A stretch of 64,000 nt of DNA from JAFGJQ01 sp964495075 (GTDB lineage Bacteria; Planctomycetota; Phycisphaerae; UBA1845), in contig CAZBUJ010000009.1 of NCBI GenBank assembly GCA_964495075.1, positions 1 to 64,000 on the forward strand, in the 5' to 3' direction. The notes below the pieces were generated by a model that ran no database searches, was not told where the DNA came from, and saw only the letters and a program-made list of their open reading frames with translations. Position numbers and translations under genes: made by a program. Below, piece after piece: positions 36,409 through 45,054 of the stretch. Every line of letters starts with the position of its first letter. Within the stretch, counting starts at the first letter, position 1.

Positions 36409-38322
36409 TCACTCGGCGCTTACCGTAGTGGACGCGGGCGGTGCGTCGACGAGGCCGTCGATAAAAACGCGCATGGCGTCGGGGGTGGTCGGGTTGAAGC
36501 TCGTCCGGCGGATATCGTCGGCGTTCTGGCGGCGCTGGTCGCGATCGGTGGCGGTGAGGTTCCAGAGCCGGCGCGTTTCAGCGTGAATCTGCTCGGGTCT
36601 GTGGCAGACCGGCGAGGGGTCGGGCAGCCCGGCCAGCGGGTTCAGGTTCAAACCGCCCTCGCGGCCCACCACGATGGCCGGCACGCCCGCGGCCACGGCC
36701 TCGTAGAGCACGGCCGAGCCGGACGAGATGATCAGCCGGGCACGGGCGAGCCATGTGTCCATGCTCCCGTCGACGAACTCGAAATGGTCCGGCATGCGGT
36801 CGACGCGGCAGTGGTGCATCAGGTCGGGCAGGCTCATCATCGGATGCGGTTTGACCTTCACCGCCAGATCGGTCGCGTCGCCCAGACCGGCGAGCACCTT
36901 CGACAGCAGTTCCACCGCCGATCCCAGCTCGAGCGGCAGGGCGACCAACACGCACGCGCGCTCCTCGCCGTTTCGGGGTGCAGCGCCGGCGAGGTGGGCG
37001 TAGCGGAGGGCGGGGCCCTCCACGACTCGTTGCGGGTCCAGGCCGTCGCGCAGCAGGGCGTCGCGAGAACGCTGCCCGTTGCAGACGATGCGGTCCGGGA
37101 GCGGGGCCCGGCTCGCCTCGACGGATGTCATGAAGTGGCACAACAGCAAGGGGGCGGGCAGGGGGTGCTGGAACCCGACGATCTTGACCGCCGGCCAGTG
37201 CCGACGGAAGCCGGCGATGGTCCCCCGCTCGGGGAGCATGTTCTCGTACCCTTCGATGAGCAGGTCCACGCGGACGCCCGCCCGCTTGAGTCGTCGCGGC
37301 AGCCGGGAAACGAGAATCCATTCCAGCACGTCGCGGTCCAGAGCGAAACGCAGCCGCTCCTCTTCGAACAGCGGCGTGACGTCCAGGTCGTCGAGCCCCA
37401 CGCGGCCGCGCGGCAAGAACGCCTGCCGGAGCCCGACGCCGAGCGTGAACAGCAGATCGGAGAATCGATAGTACTCGTCGGCGTTCACGAATCGCCGCCG
37501 GTTGTCGTGCAACCATCGCCAGGCGTCGCGGTACGAGCGCTTCACGTTGTACAGCACCGGCAGGGTCAGCACCTCGTAATGCTGGGCCTCCAGCCACTCG
37601 CTCACGCCGACCAGCTGGCGGTCGCGAAACGTCCCGTCCTCCCGCAGGCACGCGTCGTCGACAAACGTGCGCAAGAGCACGGTGGGGCGATCGGAAACCT
37701 GCGGGCGGTCCGCACGGTGGCGTTTCACGTCGCGGGCCAGGCGGGCAACCGACCATCGGTGGCGCAGGAACCGGCCGGCGTGTCGGGCGAGGTTGGCGTA
37801 CCGACGCAGCCGTACCCGCCACAGCGGCTGCGACGGCGTGATCCATCGCACCGGCCGATGCCGGGCCCGGGCGTGCCGGGCCAGGGCGTGCAGCGCGGCC
37901 CAGCTCTCGCTGACCAGACCGAGCGAACCTGGGTGGCGTTCCAGCAGTTCGACGCCGACGTGCAGGTGACAGCAGTGCAGAAACAGGGGGCTCACCATGG
38001 TGTTTCGCTCGGCCACCCGAGACGTCCACCAGGCCAGCGAGTCGTAACGCCGCCCCATGTCCGCCAGGAGTTCGAGGTACGGGCGGCGAAGCCGGTGGGC
38101 GGTGTCATCGAGGTGCCGCGTAATCGGCACTCGCTCGTGCCGCCCCGGGACGTCTTCCAGGCCGCGTTGCCAGGCCAGCAGTCGCAGGTAGTCCTGGCCC
38201 AGGTAGGCCCAGGGGATCACTCCGGCGGCGCGCTCCGGGCCGGTCACCTGATCCGGACGGCCGGAGGCGTGGGCGAGCCAGACGGTGCCGCGCCGTGGTG
38301 GCGCATCGCGGCGCGGTGTCAC
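36409..38322 (-). CDS. surface-carbohydrate glycosyltransferase-like protein
   Basis: 637 residues. The GTG at 38322 overlaps the stop of the KdsB-like gene as GTGA. There are no membrane segments. The C-terminal half looks like a GT-B transferase: KVKPHPMMSLPDLM, then a donor-site-like region FVDGSMDTWLARARLIISSG followed by SAVLYEAVAAGVPAIVVGRE, as in CDP-glycerol/Kdo-transferase-like and capsule proteins. The middle has GYENMLPERGTI and GFQHPLPAPLL, also seen in uncharacterised surface carbohydrate proteins. The N-terminal 250 residues are Arg-rich and unrecognised. It is the last gene of a seven-gene operon, and its coupling to a CMP-sugar synthetase suggests that it uses or polymerises the CMP-activated sugar. 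Confidence 0.6.
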   Translation of the reverse strand: MTPRRDAPPRRGTVWLAHASGRPDQVTGPERAAGVIPWAYLGQDYLRLLAWQRGLEDVPGRHERVPITRHLDDTAHRLRRPYLELLADMGRRYDSLAWWTSRVAERNTMVSPLFLHCCHLHVGVELLERHPGSLGLVSESWAALHALARHARARHRPVRWITPSQPLWRVRLRRYANLARHAGRFLRHRWSVARLARDVKRHRADRPQVSDRPTVLLRTFVDDACLREDGTFRDRQLVGVSEWLEAQHYEVLTLPVLYNVKRSYRDAWRWLHDNRRRFVNADEYYRFSDLLFTLGVGLRQAFLPRGRVGLDDLDVTPLFEEERLRFALDRDVLEWILVSRLPRRLKRAGVRVDLLIEGYENMLPERGTIAGFRRHWPAVKIVGFQHPLPAPLLLCHFMTSVEASRAPLPDRIVCNGQRSRDALLRDGLDPQRVVEGPALRYAHLAGAAPRNGEERACVLVALPLELGSAVELLSKVLAGLGDATDLAVKVKPHPMMSLPDLMHHCRVDRMPDHFEFVDGSMDTWLARARLIISSGSAVLYEAVAAGVPAIVVGREGGLNLNPLAGLPDPSPVCHRPEQIHAETRRLWNLTATDRDQRRQNADDIRRTSFNPTTPDAMRVFIDGLVDAPPASTTVSAE

Positions 38323-39083
38323 GACGTGACCCCTTCGGCTGATCGGGGCGTGTAGCGTTTCCGCCAGGCGTCGTGCTCCATCAGGGCCCGGACGATGGCC
38401 AGGTCCTCTGGAGTGTCGACGCTGACGGCGGCGTGCTTCGTTCGCACCGCCCGGATCCGCTCGCCGTGCTCGAGGATGCGCAGATACTCGTTGTACTCGA
38501 TCCGTTCCAGTGGCGTGGGGGCCCAGGCCGCGAACCGCTTGAGAAACGGAGTGCGGAACGCGACGATGAAGCACATCTTCCAGAACACGTTCACTTCGGA
38601 CCGGGCGTCGCTGGGCAGGTCGGCACGGGAGCAATAGAGCACGTTGTCGTCGAGATCCAGCACGGCCTTGATGTCGGACGGACTGTTTCGCTTGTCGAAC
38701 GGGCAGACGCCGAGGGCGACGTTGAGCGCGGGGTCGCCGGCCACCGCGTCCACGATGGCGTCGATATGCTCGGGGTCGACCAGCGGTTCATCGCCCTGGA
38801 TGTTGACGGTGACGTCGGCCTGGACGGAGTCGACCGCTTCGGCCAGGCGGTCGGATCCGGTCGCATGGTGCGAGCCGGTCATGATGACGTCGACGCCATG
38901 TCGGGCGGCCACGTCGCGGATCTCCTCGCTGTCGGTGGCGAGGTAGACGGCGTCCAGTCGCCGGGCGAGGGCCGCTCGCTTGCAGGTGTGGACGACCATG
39001 GGCAGGCCGGCGATGTCCGCCAGGGCCTTCCGCGGGAGTCGGCTCGATTCGAGCCTGGCCGGTACCATTCCGATGACCGTCAT
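38319..39083 (-). CDS. KdsB-like CMP-ulosonate cytidylyltransferase
   Basis: 254 residues, typical KdsB length. The nucleotide loop reads VPARLESSRLPRKAL, followed by DIAGLPMVVHT, VDVIMTGSHHATGSDRLAEA, NIQGDEPLVDPEHI and the final EDLAIVRALME. KdsB activates Kdo with CTP for lipopolysaccharide; related enzymes activate other ulosonic acids. The ATG at 39083 has AAGGAG 8 nt upstream; the GTG three codons earlier overlaps that site and is rejected. Location between an HpcH/HpaI aldolase and a glycosyltransferase-like gene, rather than with kdsA or waaA, suggests that the substrate is a special surface sugar rather than core Kdo, but ordinary Kdo activation cannot be excluded. Confidence 0.88.
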   Translation of the reverse strand: MTVIGMVPARLESSRLPRKALADIAGLPMVVHTCKRAALARRLDAVYLATDSEEIRDVAARHGVDVIMTGSHHATGSDRLAEAVDSVQADVTVNIQGDEPLVDPEHIDAIVDAVAGDPALNVALGVCPFDKRNSPSDIKAVLDLDDNVLYCSRADLPSDARSEVNVFWKMCFIVAFRTPFLKRFAAWAPTPLERIEYNEYLRILEHGERIRAVRTKHAAVSVDTPEDLAIVRALMEHDAWRKRYTPRSAEGVTS

Positions 39084-39095
39084 TCGCGCCACTCC

Positions 39096-39878
39096 TTACC
39101 GCCCCGTCACCTGGCGGAACTCGTCCACCGCATCCCGCATGGCGCGGTGCAGCACCGCGCAGTCGGGGAGGTAGGTGATGAACTGCATGCCGATGTTGAT
39201 CATCCATTGAATGTCGTCGCGATCGCGGGCGACGAAGCCGCCGGCGGTCAGCCCCGCGTCGCGGATCTTCCGCACGCACGATTCGAGTTCGTGCCGCACC
39301 CGCGGATCGTCCACGTGCCCCGGCATCGCCATGGCCTGCGACAGGTCATAGGCCCCGATGTAGACGAGGTCGAGGTGCTCGGTCCTGAGCACGGCGTCCA
39401 GGTTGTCGATGCCGCGCCGGCCTTCCAGGATGGCGCCGACGAGGGTGCGGCTGTTCTGCCGGTCGGCGTGGGCGCGCATCGACGCGCCGGAGTAGCCGCC
39501 GGCCCGGGTGTAAGGGGAGAAGCCGCGTCGGCCGACGGGATGGTACTTGGACAACGCGACCGCCTCGACGGCGTCGTGAGCCGACTCCACCCGCGCGACC
39601 AGCACCCCGTCGGCTCCCAGGTCGAGGGCCCGCAGGATCGTCGCCTCGTCGATCCGTCCCAGTCGAACGAGGGGGCTCACGCCTTCGGACTGGGCGGCCC
39701 GGATCATCTCCTCCGCGGTTTCGAAGCCGGCGGGTCCGTGCTCCAGATCGATGATGACGAAATCGAAGCCGGCCGATGCGGTTACGTTCATGGCCGCCCC
39801 CGTCGGCAGTGCACACCAGGGGCCGAACACCGCTTCGCCGGCCGCCAGACGGTGCTTTAACGACGTTGTGGGTGTCAT
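39096..39878 (-). CDS. HpcH/HpaI-family aldolase (2-keto-3-deoxy acid aldolase)
   Basis: 260 residues, single TIM barrel. Family markers are LAAGEAVFGPWCALPT, DFVIIDLEHGPAG (metal/base region), SPLVRLGRIDEATILRALDL, GADGVLVARVESAHDAVEAV, the KYHPVGRRGFSP loop and VYIGAYDLSQAM. Members condense or cleave pyruvate with aldehydes to give 4-hydroxy-2-oxo acids. Here, next to a CMP-ulosonate synthetase and a phosphatase, it may build the carbon skeleton of a 3-deoxy-ulosonic acid; that is inference. The ATG at 39878 follows AGGAGGT; a GTG one codon earlier is equally possible. Confidence 0.85.
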   Translation of the reverse strand: MTPTTSLKHRLAAGEAVFGPWCALPTGAAMNVTASAGFDFVIIDLEHGPAGFETAEEMIRAAQSEGVSPLVRLGRIDEATILRALDLGADGVLVARVESAHDAVEAVALSKYHPVGRRGFSPYTRAGGYSGASMRAHADRQNSRTLVGAILEGRRGIDNLDAVLRTEHLDLVYIGAYDLSQAMAMPGHVDDPRVRHELESCVRKIRDAGLTAGGFVARDRDDIQWMINIGMQFITYLPDCAVLHRAMRDAVDEFRQVTGR

Positions 39879-39913
39879 CACACGGTTACCTCCTCGGGGC
39901 GGGATGCCTCCCG

Positions 39914-41449
39914 CTACGTTGCCGTCCTGAGCCGCTGATCAGTCCAGTACTCCACCGGCAGGTGGTACCAGAAGTGCTTGACCCGCAGCTTCGCCAACCG
40001 CGTGGCCAGTCGGCCCCGCCACCCGGCCGGTCGATCGCCCTCGCGTGGAGGACGGGTGGCGACGTCGTAGTAGTACTGGATGCGCGGCAACTGCGTGCGA
40101 AATCGTCGGGGGGTCCACGGAATGCCCGAGAAGGTGGCTTCGTCGCGAATCAGGAACTCACGCCAGTCCTCGAGCCGCGTGGGGATGGCCAGGTTGTGCC
40201 GGGCGACCAGCCGGTCGTAGATCGGTGAGCCGGGATAGAGGCGGAACACGAACGGCCCGGCAATGTCCGTCTCGGGCCGCATGGTTTTCATCCGCAGGCA
40301 TAGATTGTAGGTGTCCCTGATCTGATCGAGCGTTTCGCCTTCCAGGCCGACCATGAAGCTGTAGCGCGGGAAGATGCCGGTCCCGTCGAGCGTGCGCAGT
40401 GATCGCAGCGTCTGCGCAGGTGTGATGTCCTTGGCCAGCCGGTCCAGGACGTCCTGGTTGCCGCTCTCGCCGCCCATGACGAGCGAGCCGTGTCCGATGC
40501 GATCGAGCCGGCGGACCAGGTCCCGGTTGAGGTAGTCGTCCGAGAAGTGGTCGACGCGACACCACATCCGCCAGTTGAAGCGGAGGTTTTCCTTCTCGAC
40601 CCGGTCGAGGAACGTGAGCACCCGCCGCTTGTTCACGAAGAAGTCTTCGTCGAGGAACAGGAACGTGTCCGCGCCGTGCTCCCGCTGCAGACGCTTGATC
40701 TCCTCGACGATGGACTCCGCGTCGCGATAGCGGTAGCGGCGTTTGAGAATGACGTTGATGCAGAACTGGCATCGGTAAGGGCATCCCAGGCCGGTGAGGA
40801 TCGGCGCGATGCGGACCTTGCGGCCGGCGGCCGGGAACTCGCGCTGGTAGACCGACACGGTTCTCTTCGGCTGCACGTACTGCTCGATGTCGATCAGCGA
40901 GAAGTCGAAGTGGGGCAGAGCCCGGATGTCCTCCGGCTCCGCGCACTCGGTGATGACGGGCTGGCCGTCTTCGTCCCGGTACCCCACCCCGCGAACGGCG
41001 TGAAGGCTCTGCCGCCCCCGCAGGACATGGGACAGCTTGACCGCCGTGATGGCGCCTTCGTTGACGACGATGATGTCGATGTTGGGGTCGGCCAGCGTCT
41101 GCTTCGGGAACAGGGTCGGGTGTGGTCCGCCCCAGACGACGCGGACGGAGGGGCACGTCTGCCGGACCGCCTTGGCGGCGGCGAGGGCGAGCGGCACCTG
41201 TGTGGTCATGACCGACAGGCCCACCCAGAGAATGTCCGCCTCGTGGGCCGCGACGTAGTCTGCGAGCCGGTCGAGGTAGTCTTTGTGGTAGCCCCCGTCG
41301 ATGACGTGCACGTCGTAGCCGTTCTGCTTGAGCAGCGTGCCGATCAGCAGAACGGCGGTGCTGGGATACACGGATCCCGCGATGGCGTGCGTGCTGTTCA
41401 CCGACGGCAGCAGGTTCACCAGGACGATCGTGTTTGCCCGTTCGCTCAT
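39914..41449 (-). CDS. B12-binding radical SAM enzyme
   Basis: 511 residues. Residues 1-150 resemble a cobalamin-binding fold (SVNSTHAIAGSVYPSTAVLL, ADILWVGLSVMTTQVPLALA, VRVVWGGPHPTLFPKQTL), without an obvious DxHxxG. The radical SAM core starts with GLGCPYRCQFCIN (CxxxCxxC iron-sulphur motif, near residue 220), then FLFLDEDFFVNKRRVL, MGGESGNQDVLDRL and FMVGLEGETLDQI, typical of the Elp3/MiaB-like fold of B12-radical SAM proteins. Such enzymes methylate unreactive carbons or rearrange sugars. In this operon a C-methyl or deoxy modification of the surface sugar, or of a lipid carrier, is plausible. ATGA overlap with the HAD gene upstream indicates coupling. Confidence 0.85.
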   Translation of the reverse strand: MSERANTIVLVNLLPSVNSTHAIAGSVYPSTAVLLIGTLLKQNGYDVHVIDGGYHKDYLDRLADYVAAHEADILWVGLSVMTTQVPLALAAAKAVRQTCPSVRVVWGGPHPTLFPKQTLADPNIDIIVVNEGAITAVKLSHVLRGRQSLHAVRGVGYRDEDGQPVITECAEPEDIRALPHFDFSLIDIEQYVQPKRTVSVYQREFPAAGRKVRIAPILTGLGCPYRCQFCINVILKRRYRYRDAESIVEEIKRLQREHGADTFLFLDEDFFVNKRRVLTFLDRVEKENLRFNWRMWCRVDHFSDDYLNRDLVRRLDRIGHGSLVMGGESGNQDVLDRLAKDITPAQTLRSLRTLDGTGIFPRYSFMVGLEGETLDQIRDTYNLCLRMKTMRPETDIAGPFVFRLYPGSPIYDRLVARHNLAIPTRLEDWREFLIRDEATFSGIPWTPRRFRTQLPRIQYYYDVATRPPREGDRPAGWRGRLATRLAKLRVKHFWYHLPVEYWTDQRLRTAT

Positions 41450-42228
41450 GCCGCGGATTCCGCTCGGGCCGCTACGGCCTGGATCTCGGCGATGCTCCCC
41501 ACCACGTGGGGCGTGACCTGTTCCAGCCGGGCGCGGTCGGTCACCCCGCTGGCCACGCCGATGGCGGCCCGGCAGCCGGCGTTGCGTCCGGTCTGCACGT
41601 CGCCGATCGAGTCGCCGACCATGACGGTGTTACTCATTCGCACGCCGAGCGATTGGCCGATCAGGTACAGCACGTCTGGTGCCGGTTTGGAGCTGGCCAC
41701 GCGATCCCCGCCGGCGATGCAGTCAATGGCGTCTTCGATGCCTAGCTGCCGCATGGCGAGCGAGGCGCGGTAGGTGCGATCGGTGGTGGCCACCGCGATG
41801 CGGCAGGCGGCCGCCTGGAGCCGGCGGATCAGCGCGTGCAGCCCTTCGATGGGTTGCACGATCTCGGCGAGGTGATCCCGCGACTGGATGTCCGCCTCGC
41901 GGAAGGCGTCGTGCAGCAGGTCGTGCACGTCGCCCAGACCTCGGGATTGCAGGTAGTCCGCGCCGGCCCGCAGGACGATCTCGCGCCCTTTGATCCCGAC
42001 CGGTCCTTCCGGCTTGATCCGCATCCGCGGGACGTCGACGCCCATGCTGTCCATCAGGCCTTCGGTGGTGGGACGATCCAGTCCGAGTTGTTTCCGCACG
42101 AGTTCCGCCCGCAGGCGGATCATGTTGGACCAGTAGGTGTGGATGTCGATCAGCGTGCCGTCCTTGTCAAAGACGACGAGTTCGATGCCCTCCAGTTCCG
42201 CATCGTTGACCACCAGTGTCGCGCGCAC
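41446..42228 (-). CDS. HAD-superfamily hydrolase (phosphatase)
   Basis: 260 residues. All HAD motifs are present: VVFDKDGTLID (nucleophile and acid aspartates, near residue 19), VATTDR (motif II-like threonine), SSKPAPDVLYLIG (motif III lysine) and VMVGDSIGDVQTGRNAG (motif IV). The helical cap resembles phosphoglycolate phosphatase-like proteins rather than the capless KdsC type. The GTG at 42228 has GGAGGG 6 nt upstream and lies immediately after the LdpA-like gene stop. In this operon it could dephosphorylate a ulosonate phosphate before CMP activation, replacing KdsC or a NeuB-pathway phosphatase. Confidence 0.85.
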   Translation of the reverse strand: MRATLVVNDAELEGIELVVFDKDGTLIDIHTYWSNMIRLRAELVRKQLGLDRPTTEGLMDSMGVDVPRMRIKPEGPVGIKGREIVLRAGADYLQSRGLGDVHDLLHDAFREADIQSRDHLAEIVQPIEGLHALIRRLQAAACRIAVATTDRTYRASLAMRQLGIEDAIDCIAGGDRVASSKPAPDVLYLIGQSLGVRMSNTVMVGDSIGDVQTGRNAGCRAAIGVASGVTDRARLEQVTPHVVGSIAEIQAVAARAESAA

Positions 42229-42229
42229 G

Positions 42230-43294
42230 TCAATCCCTCCTGATTCGGTCGATGTTGGTTTCCACGAGTCGCCGGGCCTTGGCCACGGCACGAGCCAGCC
42301 GCGCGGAGTCCTCGTCGAGGTCGGGCCGCTGGATTTCTTCCCGCACCAGGTTGCGGGCGAAGGTTCCGATCGACACGCCGTTCACGTCCACGCCGCACAG
42401 AGCGGCCAGCTCGCCGGTCCGGCTGTTCGTGCCCCCGGACAGGAGGATGCGGACGGGAACCTTGCTCTTGCGGATGACGGCGGCACAATCGACCGAGCTC
42501 AGCGTGGTGTTGAAGTCGTCCGCGCCGCCGCTCATCGGCGCGCCGTCCGCCTGGATGATCAGGCGCTCGCCCGCCACGTCCCTCGCCCGGCGCACCCGCT
42601 CGACGAGGTGGTGGTTCGACAGGCGTGACCGGTCGAGGCACAGGCTGACGAACTGGTGGGGGAGGATTTCGTTGATGATGCGCCAGTCTCTCAGGACCAC
42701 CTCGTCGTCGGGAACGACGGCGTGCAGTTCCAGGCTCTCGGCGCCGGCGGCGAGGCACTCGGGCACCACTTTCCGCAGGTCCACTTTCCGCGTGTAGAAG
42801 TGCACCGCCTCGCTGGGGCAGGCGTCGGCGCAGCGCCCGCACCCGATGCACCGGCCGGCGATGATTCTGTACGGGTCCTTGTCGATCGCGAATTGATCGC
42901 AGTGTTCGTAACAGGCGCCGCACGCCACGCACGCGTCGTCCGCGATGCGGGCCTTGCGCGCGTGCGGGTCTCCGCGGAGTCCGACGCTTACCGTGATGAA
43001 GGGACGCGTCGAGACCGATCGGCCGAGTGACGGGGCGAGGGCGGCGGCTCGCTCGATGCCGCGTCCGCTCGCCCGGACGACGTCGGCGTGGGCGGACACG
43101 TCGATGCCCAGCGCCCCGGCCAGCGTATAGACGAGCGAAAGCCGGTAGACCTCGTCGGGGTCTTCGTTGCCGGCTCCGCAGACGACCTTGAAGTACTCGC
43201 CGCGGTCCAGGATGTTCCTCATCGCCTGGAAGCGGGTCGCGCGGGTCGTCGAGGCCCGGGCCGGCGCGGCGGATGTTGCCAAGGGACTGGCCAT
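42230..43294 (-). CDS. LdpA-like iron-sulphur protein with two 4Fe-4S clusters
   Basis: 354 residues. A short N-terminal region with FKVVCGAGNED is followed by a dicluster ferredoxin module (CVACGACYEHCDQFAI and CIGCGRCADACPSEAV, about residues 120-165), then a barrel-like C-terminal half: LELHAVVPDDEVVLRDWRII, FNTTLSSVDCAAVIRKS and ILLSGGTNSRTGELAALCGV. This layout is that of LdpA, the cyanobacterial Fe-S protein linked to light-dependent circadian input, whose enzymatic activity is unknown. Start at ATG 43294 with GAGAG upstream. Its tight placement between an aldolase gene and a phosphatase gene suggests a redox enzyme of sugar or cofactor metabolism here rather than clock signalling. Confidence 0.75.
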   Translation of the reverse strand: MASPLATSAAPARASTTRATRFQAMRNILDRGEYFKVVCGAGNEDPDEVYRLSLVYTLAGALGIDVSAHADVVRASGRGIERAAALAPSLGRSVSTRPFITVSVGLRGDPHARKARIADDACVACGACYEHCDQFAIDKDPYRIIAGRCIGCGRCADACPSEAVHFYTRKVDLRKVVPECLAAGAESLELHAVVPDDEVVLRDWRIINEILPHQFVSLCLDRSRLSNHHLVERVRRARDVAGERLIIQADGAPMSGGADDFNTTLSSVDCAAVIRKSKVPVRILLSGGTNSRTGELAALCGVDVNGVSIGTFARNLVREEIQRPDLDEDSARLARAVAKARRLVETNIDRIRRD

Positions 43295-43305
43295 GAACTC
43301 TCGCG

Positions 43306-45054
43306 TCACACGCTGCACGGTTGCAGGAAGTTCTCCATGCCCTTGTAGAACCGGTGATGGCTCGTGGGGGTGATGATGTGGACGCCTTCCTGTCCTCGAT
43401 CGCGCACGTACTGGTCGATCTGGCAGAGGAACCGGTCGTTCCACTGGTGCCGCTCGGCCACCACCTCGTAGTCTTCCGGCTCGAGTTTTTCCTCGTAGAA
43501 CAGGGCGCGGGTGACGGTGGCCTTGCCGAGATATCCGTCCATGCCGGCCACGAAGAGTCGCCGCGCCCCCATGACGATTGCGACGCCGAGCAGCAGCACG
43601 GAGATCGTGCGGCAGTTCGTCTGGATGCGACCGTCGACGATGTCGAAGTCGGCGTCCAGGACGTTTCGGAAACCGAGTGTCTCGTAACTCCGCTCCACGT
43701 ACTCGGCGACCATGCTCGGGGGGATGTTCTCACCGATGAGCAGTCTGGAGTTCGGGCCGACGGTGTCGTGATACATGACGAAGCGGTTTTTGTTGTTGAA
43801 CGCGTGGTAGGTCGGCTCGAACAGGCCCGACAGGCGGTTCGCCCCGAGCACGATGGGGTTGTACGTGTCGATGAACTCGCGGATCTGCCGGCGGTACTGC
43901 TTGAGGCTCGGCCCGTTGGCCAGGACGAGGAAGTCGCGGCCCGGGTGGCGGTTCACATAGGCCACGGCGGGGGCCGGCTTCGCCGACTCGGCGGCGGCGA
44001 CGGGCGGCCCGGCGGCGGCCTGGCGGCCCAGGCTGCCCACCACGCCGTTGCGGATCAGCTTGTTCACCAGTGACCGGTCGAAGCCGACCGGCTTGAGTTC
44101 ATCAATGACTTCCAGTGCCTTCCAGATGTCCCCAATGGAGTACTCCTTCCGCTTGACCAGGTCGGCGGCGTAGTAGGGATGGCACTTGAACATCCCGGAG
44201 ATCATGTACGGCAGCTCGTAGCCCCAGGGCTGCGTTTTGCGGATGTGGACGTAGTAGCGGTCGATACACTCGAGCACCGGCACGACGTTGTACTTCGCGC
44301 TGCCCTGCGTACAGAGGTAGGCCAGCAGCGCTTCGGTCGGCAGGTTTCCCGCCCCGCGGCCCATGCCGAAGATGGAACTGTCGACGATGTCGACGCCGAC
44401 GCGGATCGCCTCCAACGTGTTGGCGAACGCCATCTGCAGGTTGTTGTGCGGGTGGAAGCCGACTTTGACGCCGCCCAGTTCGAGGAACGGCTCGAACAGC
44501 GGGCCGATGTCGTTGGGGACCATCGAGCCGTAGCTGTCGGCGATGTAGAAGTAGTCCAGGCCGGCGCTGACGAGCGCGCGTTTCAGATCGGCTTTCTCCG
44601 GCTCGGTGTAACTCCCGAACGCCATGGCCTGCAGCGACGTGACGTAGCCCTTCGCCTTGATCTTGTCGAGCAGATTGATGGCGTCGTGGACCTGGGTCTT
44701 GTGGGCGGCGATCCGGACCATGCTGGCCAGGCTGCTGGCTTGCGGGTCGAGGTCGGACAGCTCGATCTCGCCGTAGTTGCCCATGATGGCGATCTTGGGG
44801 CCCGGGATGCCTTCCATCGCGGCCCGGAGGCTGTCTTCAGAAGTGACACGCCATGGCCCGTAGACCTTGGGGTCGAACTGCCGAGGGCTGCCCCGGAACC
44901 CCAGCTCCACGTAGTCGACGCCGCTCTTGGAGAGGGCGCGGTACGACTCGCGAACCACGTTTGTGTCGAACCACCAGTTGTTCACGTATCCGCCGTCGCG
45001 AATCGTGCAGTCGAGGATTTCCAGCTTGCCGTCCTGATTCATCGCGCGTGTCAT
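43306..45054 (-). CDS. HMGL-type aldolase fused to a GT42/MptE-like domain
   Basis: About 582 residues. Residues 1-330 are a DRE-TIM metalloaldolase: LDCTIRDGGYVNNWWF, GVDYVELGFRGS, GFHPHNNLQMAFANT (metal-binding HxH) and FGMGRGAGNLPTEAL, as in 4-hydroxy-2-oxovalerate aldolases. After an Ala/Pro linker (GPPVAAAESAKPAPAV) a second domain starts with DFLVLANGPSLKQY, then NPIVLGANRLSGLF, ISVLLLGVAIVMGARRLFV and AGMDGY. GNGPSL at the start and a late AxAMG-IFVAGMD-like segment are the pattern of GT42 sialyltransferases (CST-I) and of the related MptE/DUF115 fold. No membrane segment. It heads the minus-strand operon. Start is ATG 45054, or TTG 45063 or ATG 45042; none has a clear Shine-Dalgarno sequence. 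Aldolase confident, C-terminal domain tentative. Confidence 0.75.
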   Translation of the reverse strand: MTRAMNQDGKLEILDCTIRDGGYVNNWWFDTNVVRESYRALSKSGVDYVELGFRGSPRQFDPKVYGPWRVTSEDSLRAAMEGIPGPKIAIMGNYGEIELSDLDPQASSLASMVRIAAHKTQVHDAINLLDKIKAKGYVTSLQAMAFGSYTEPEKADLKRALVSAGLDYFYIADSYGSMVPNDIGPLFEPFLELGGVKVGFHPHNNLQMAFANTLEAIRVGVDIVDSSIFGMGRGAGNLPTEALLAYLCTQGSAKYNVVPVLECIDRYYVHIRKTQPWGYELPYMISGMFKCHPYYAADLVKRKEYSIGDIWKALEVIDELKPVGFDRSLVNKLIRNGVVGSLGRQAAAGPPVAAAESAKPAPAVAYVNRHPGRDFLVLANGPSLKQYRRQIREFIDTYNPIVLGANRLSGLFEPTYHAFNNKNRFVMYHDTVGPNSRLLIGENIPPSMVAEYVERSYETLGFRNVLDADFDIVDGRIQTNCRTISVLLLGVAIVMGARRLFVAGMDGYLGKATVTRALFYEEKLEPEDYEVVAERHQWNDRFLCQIDQYVRDRGQEGVHIITPTSHHRFYKGMENFLQPCSV

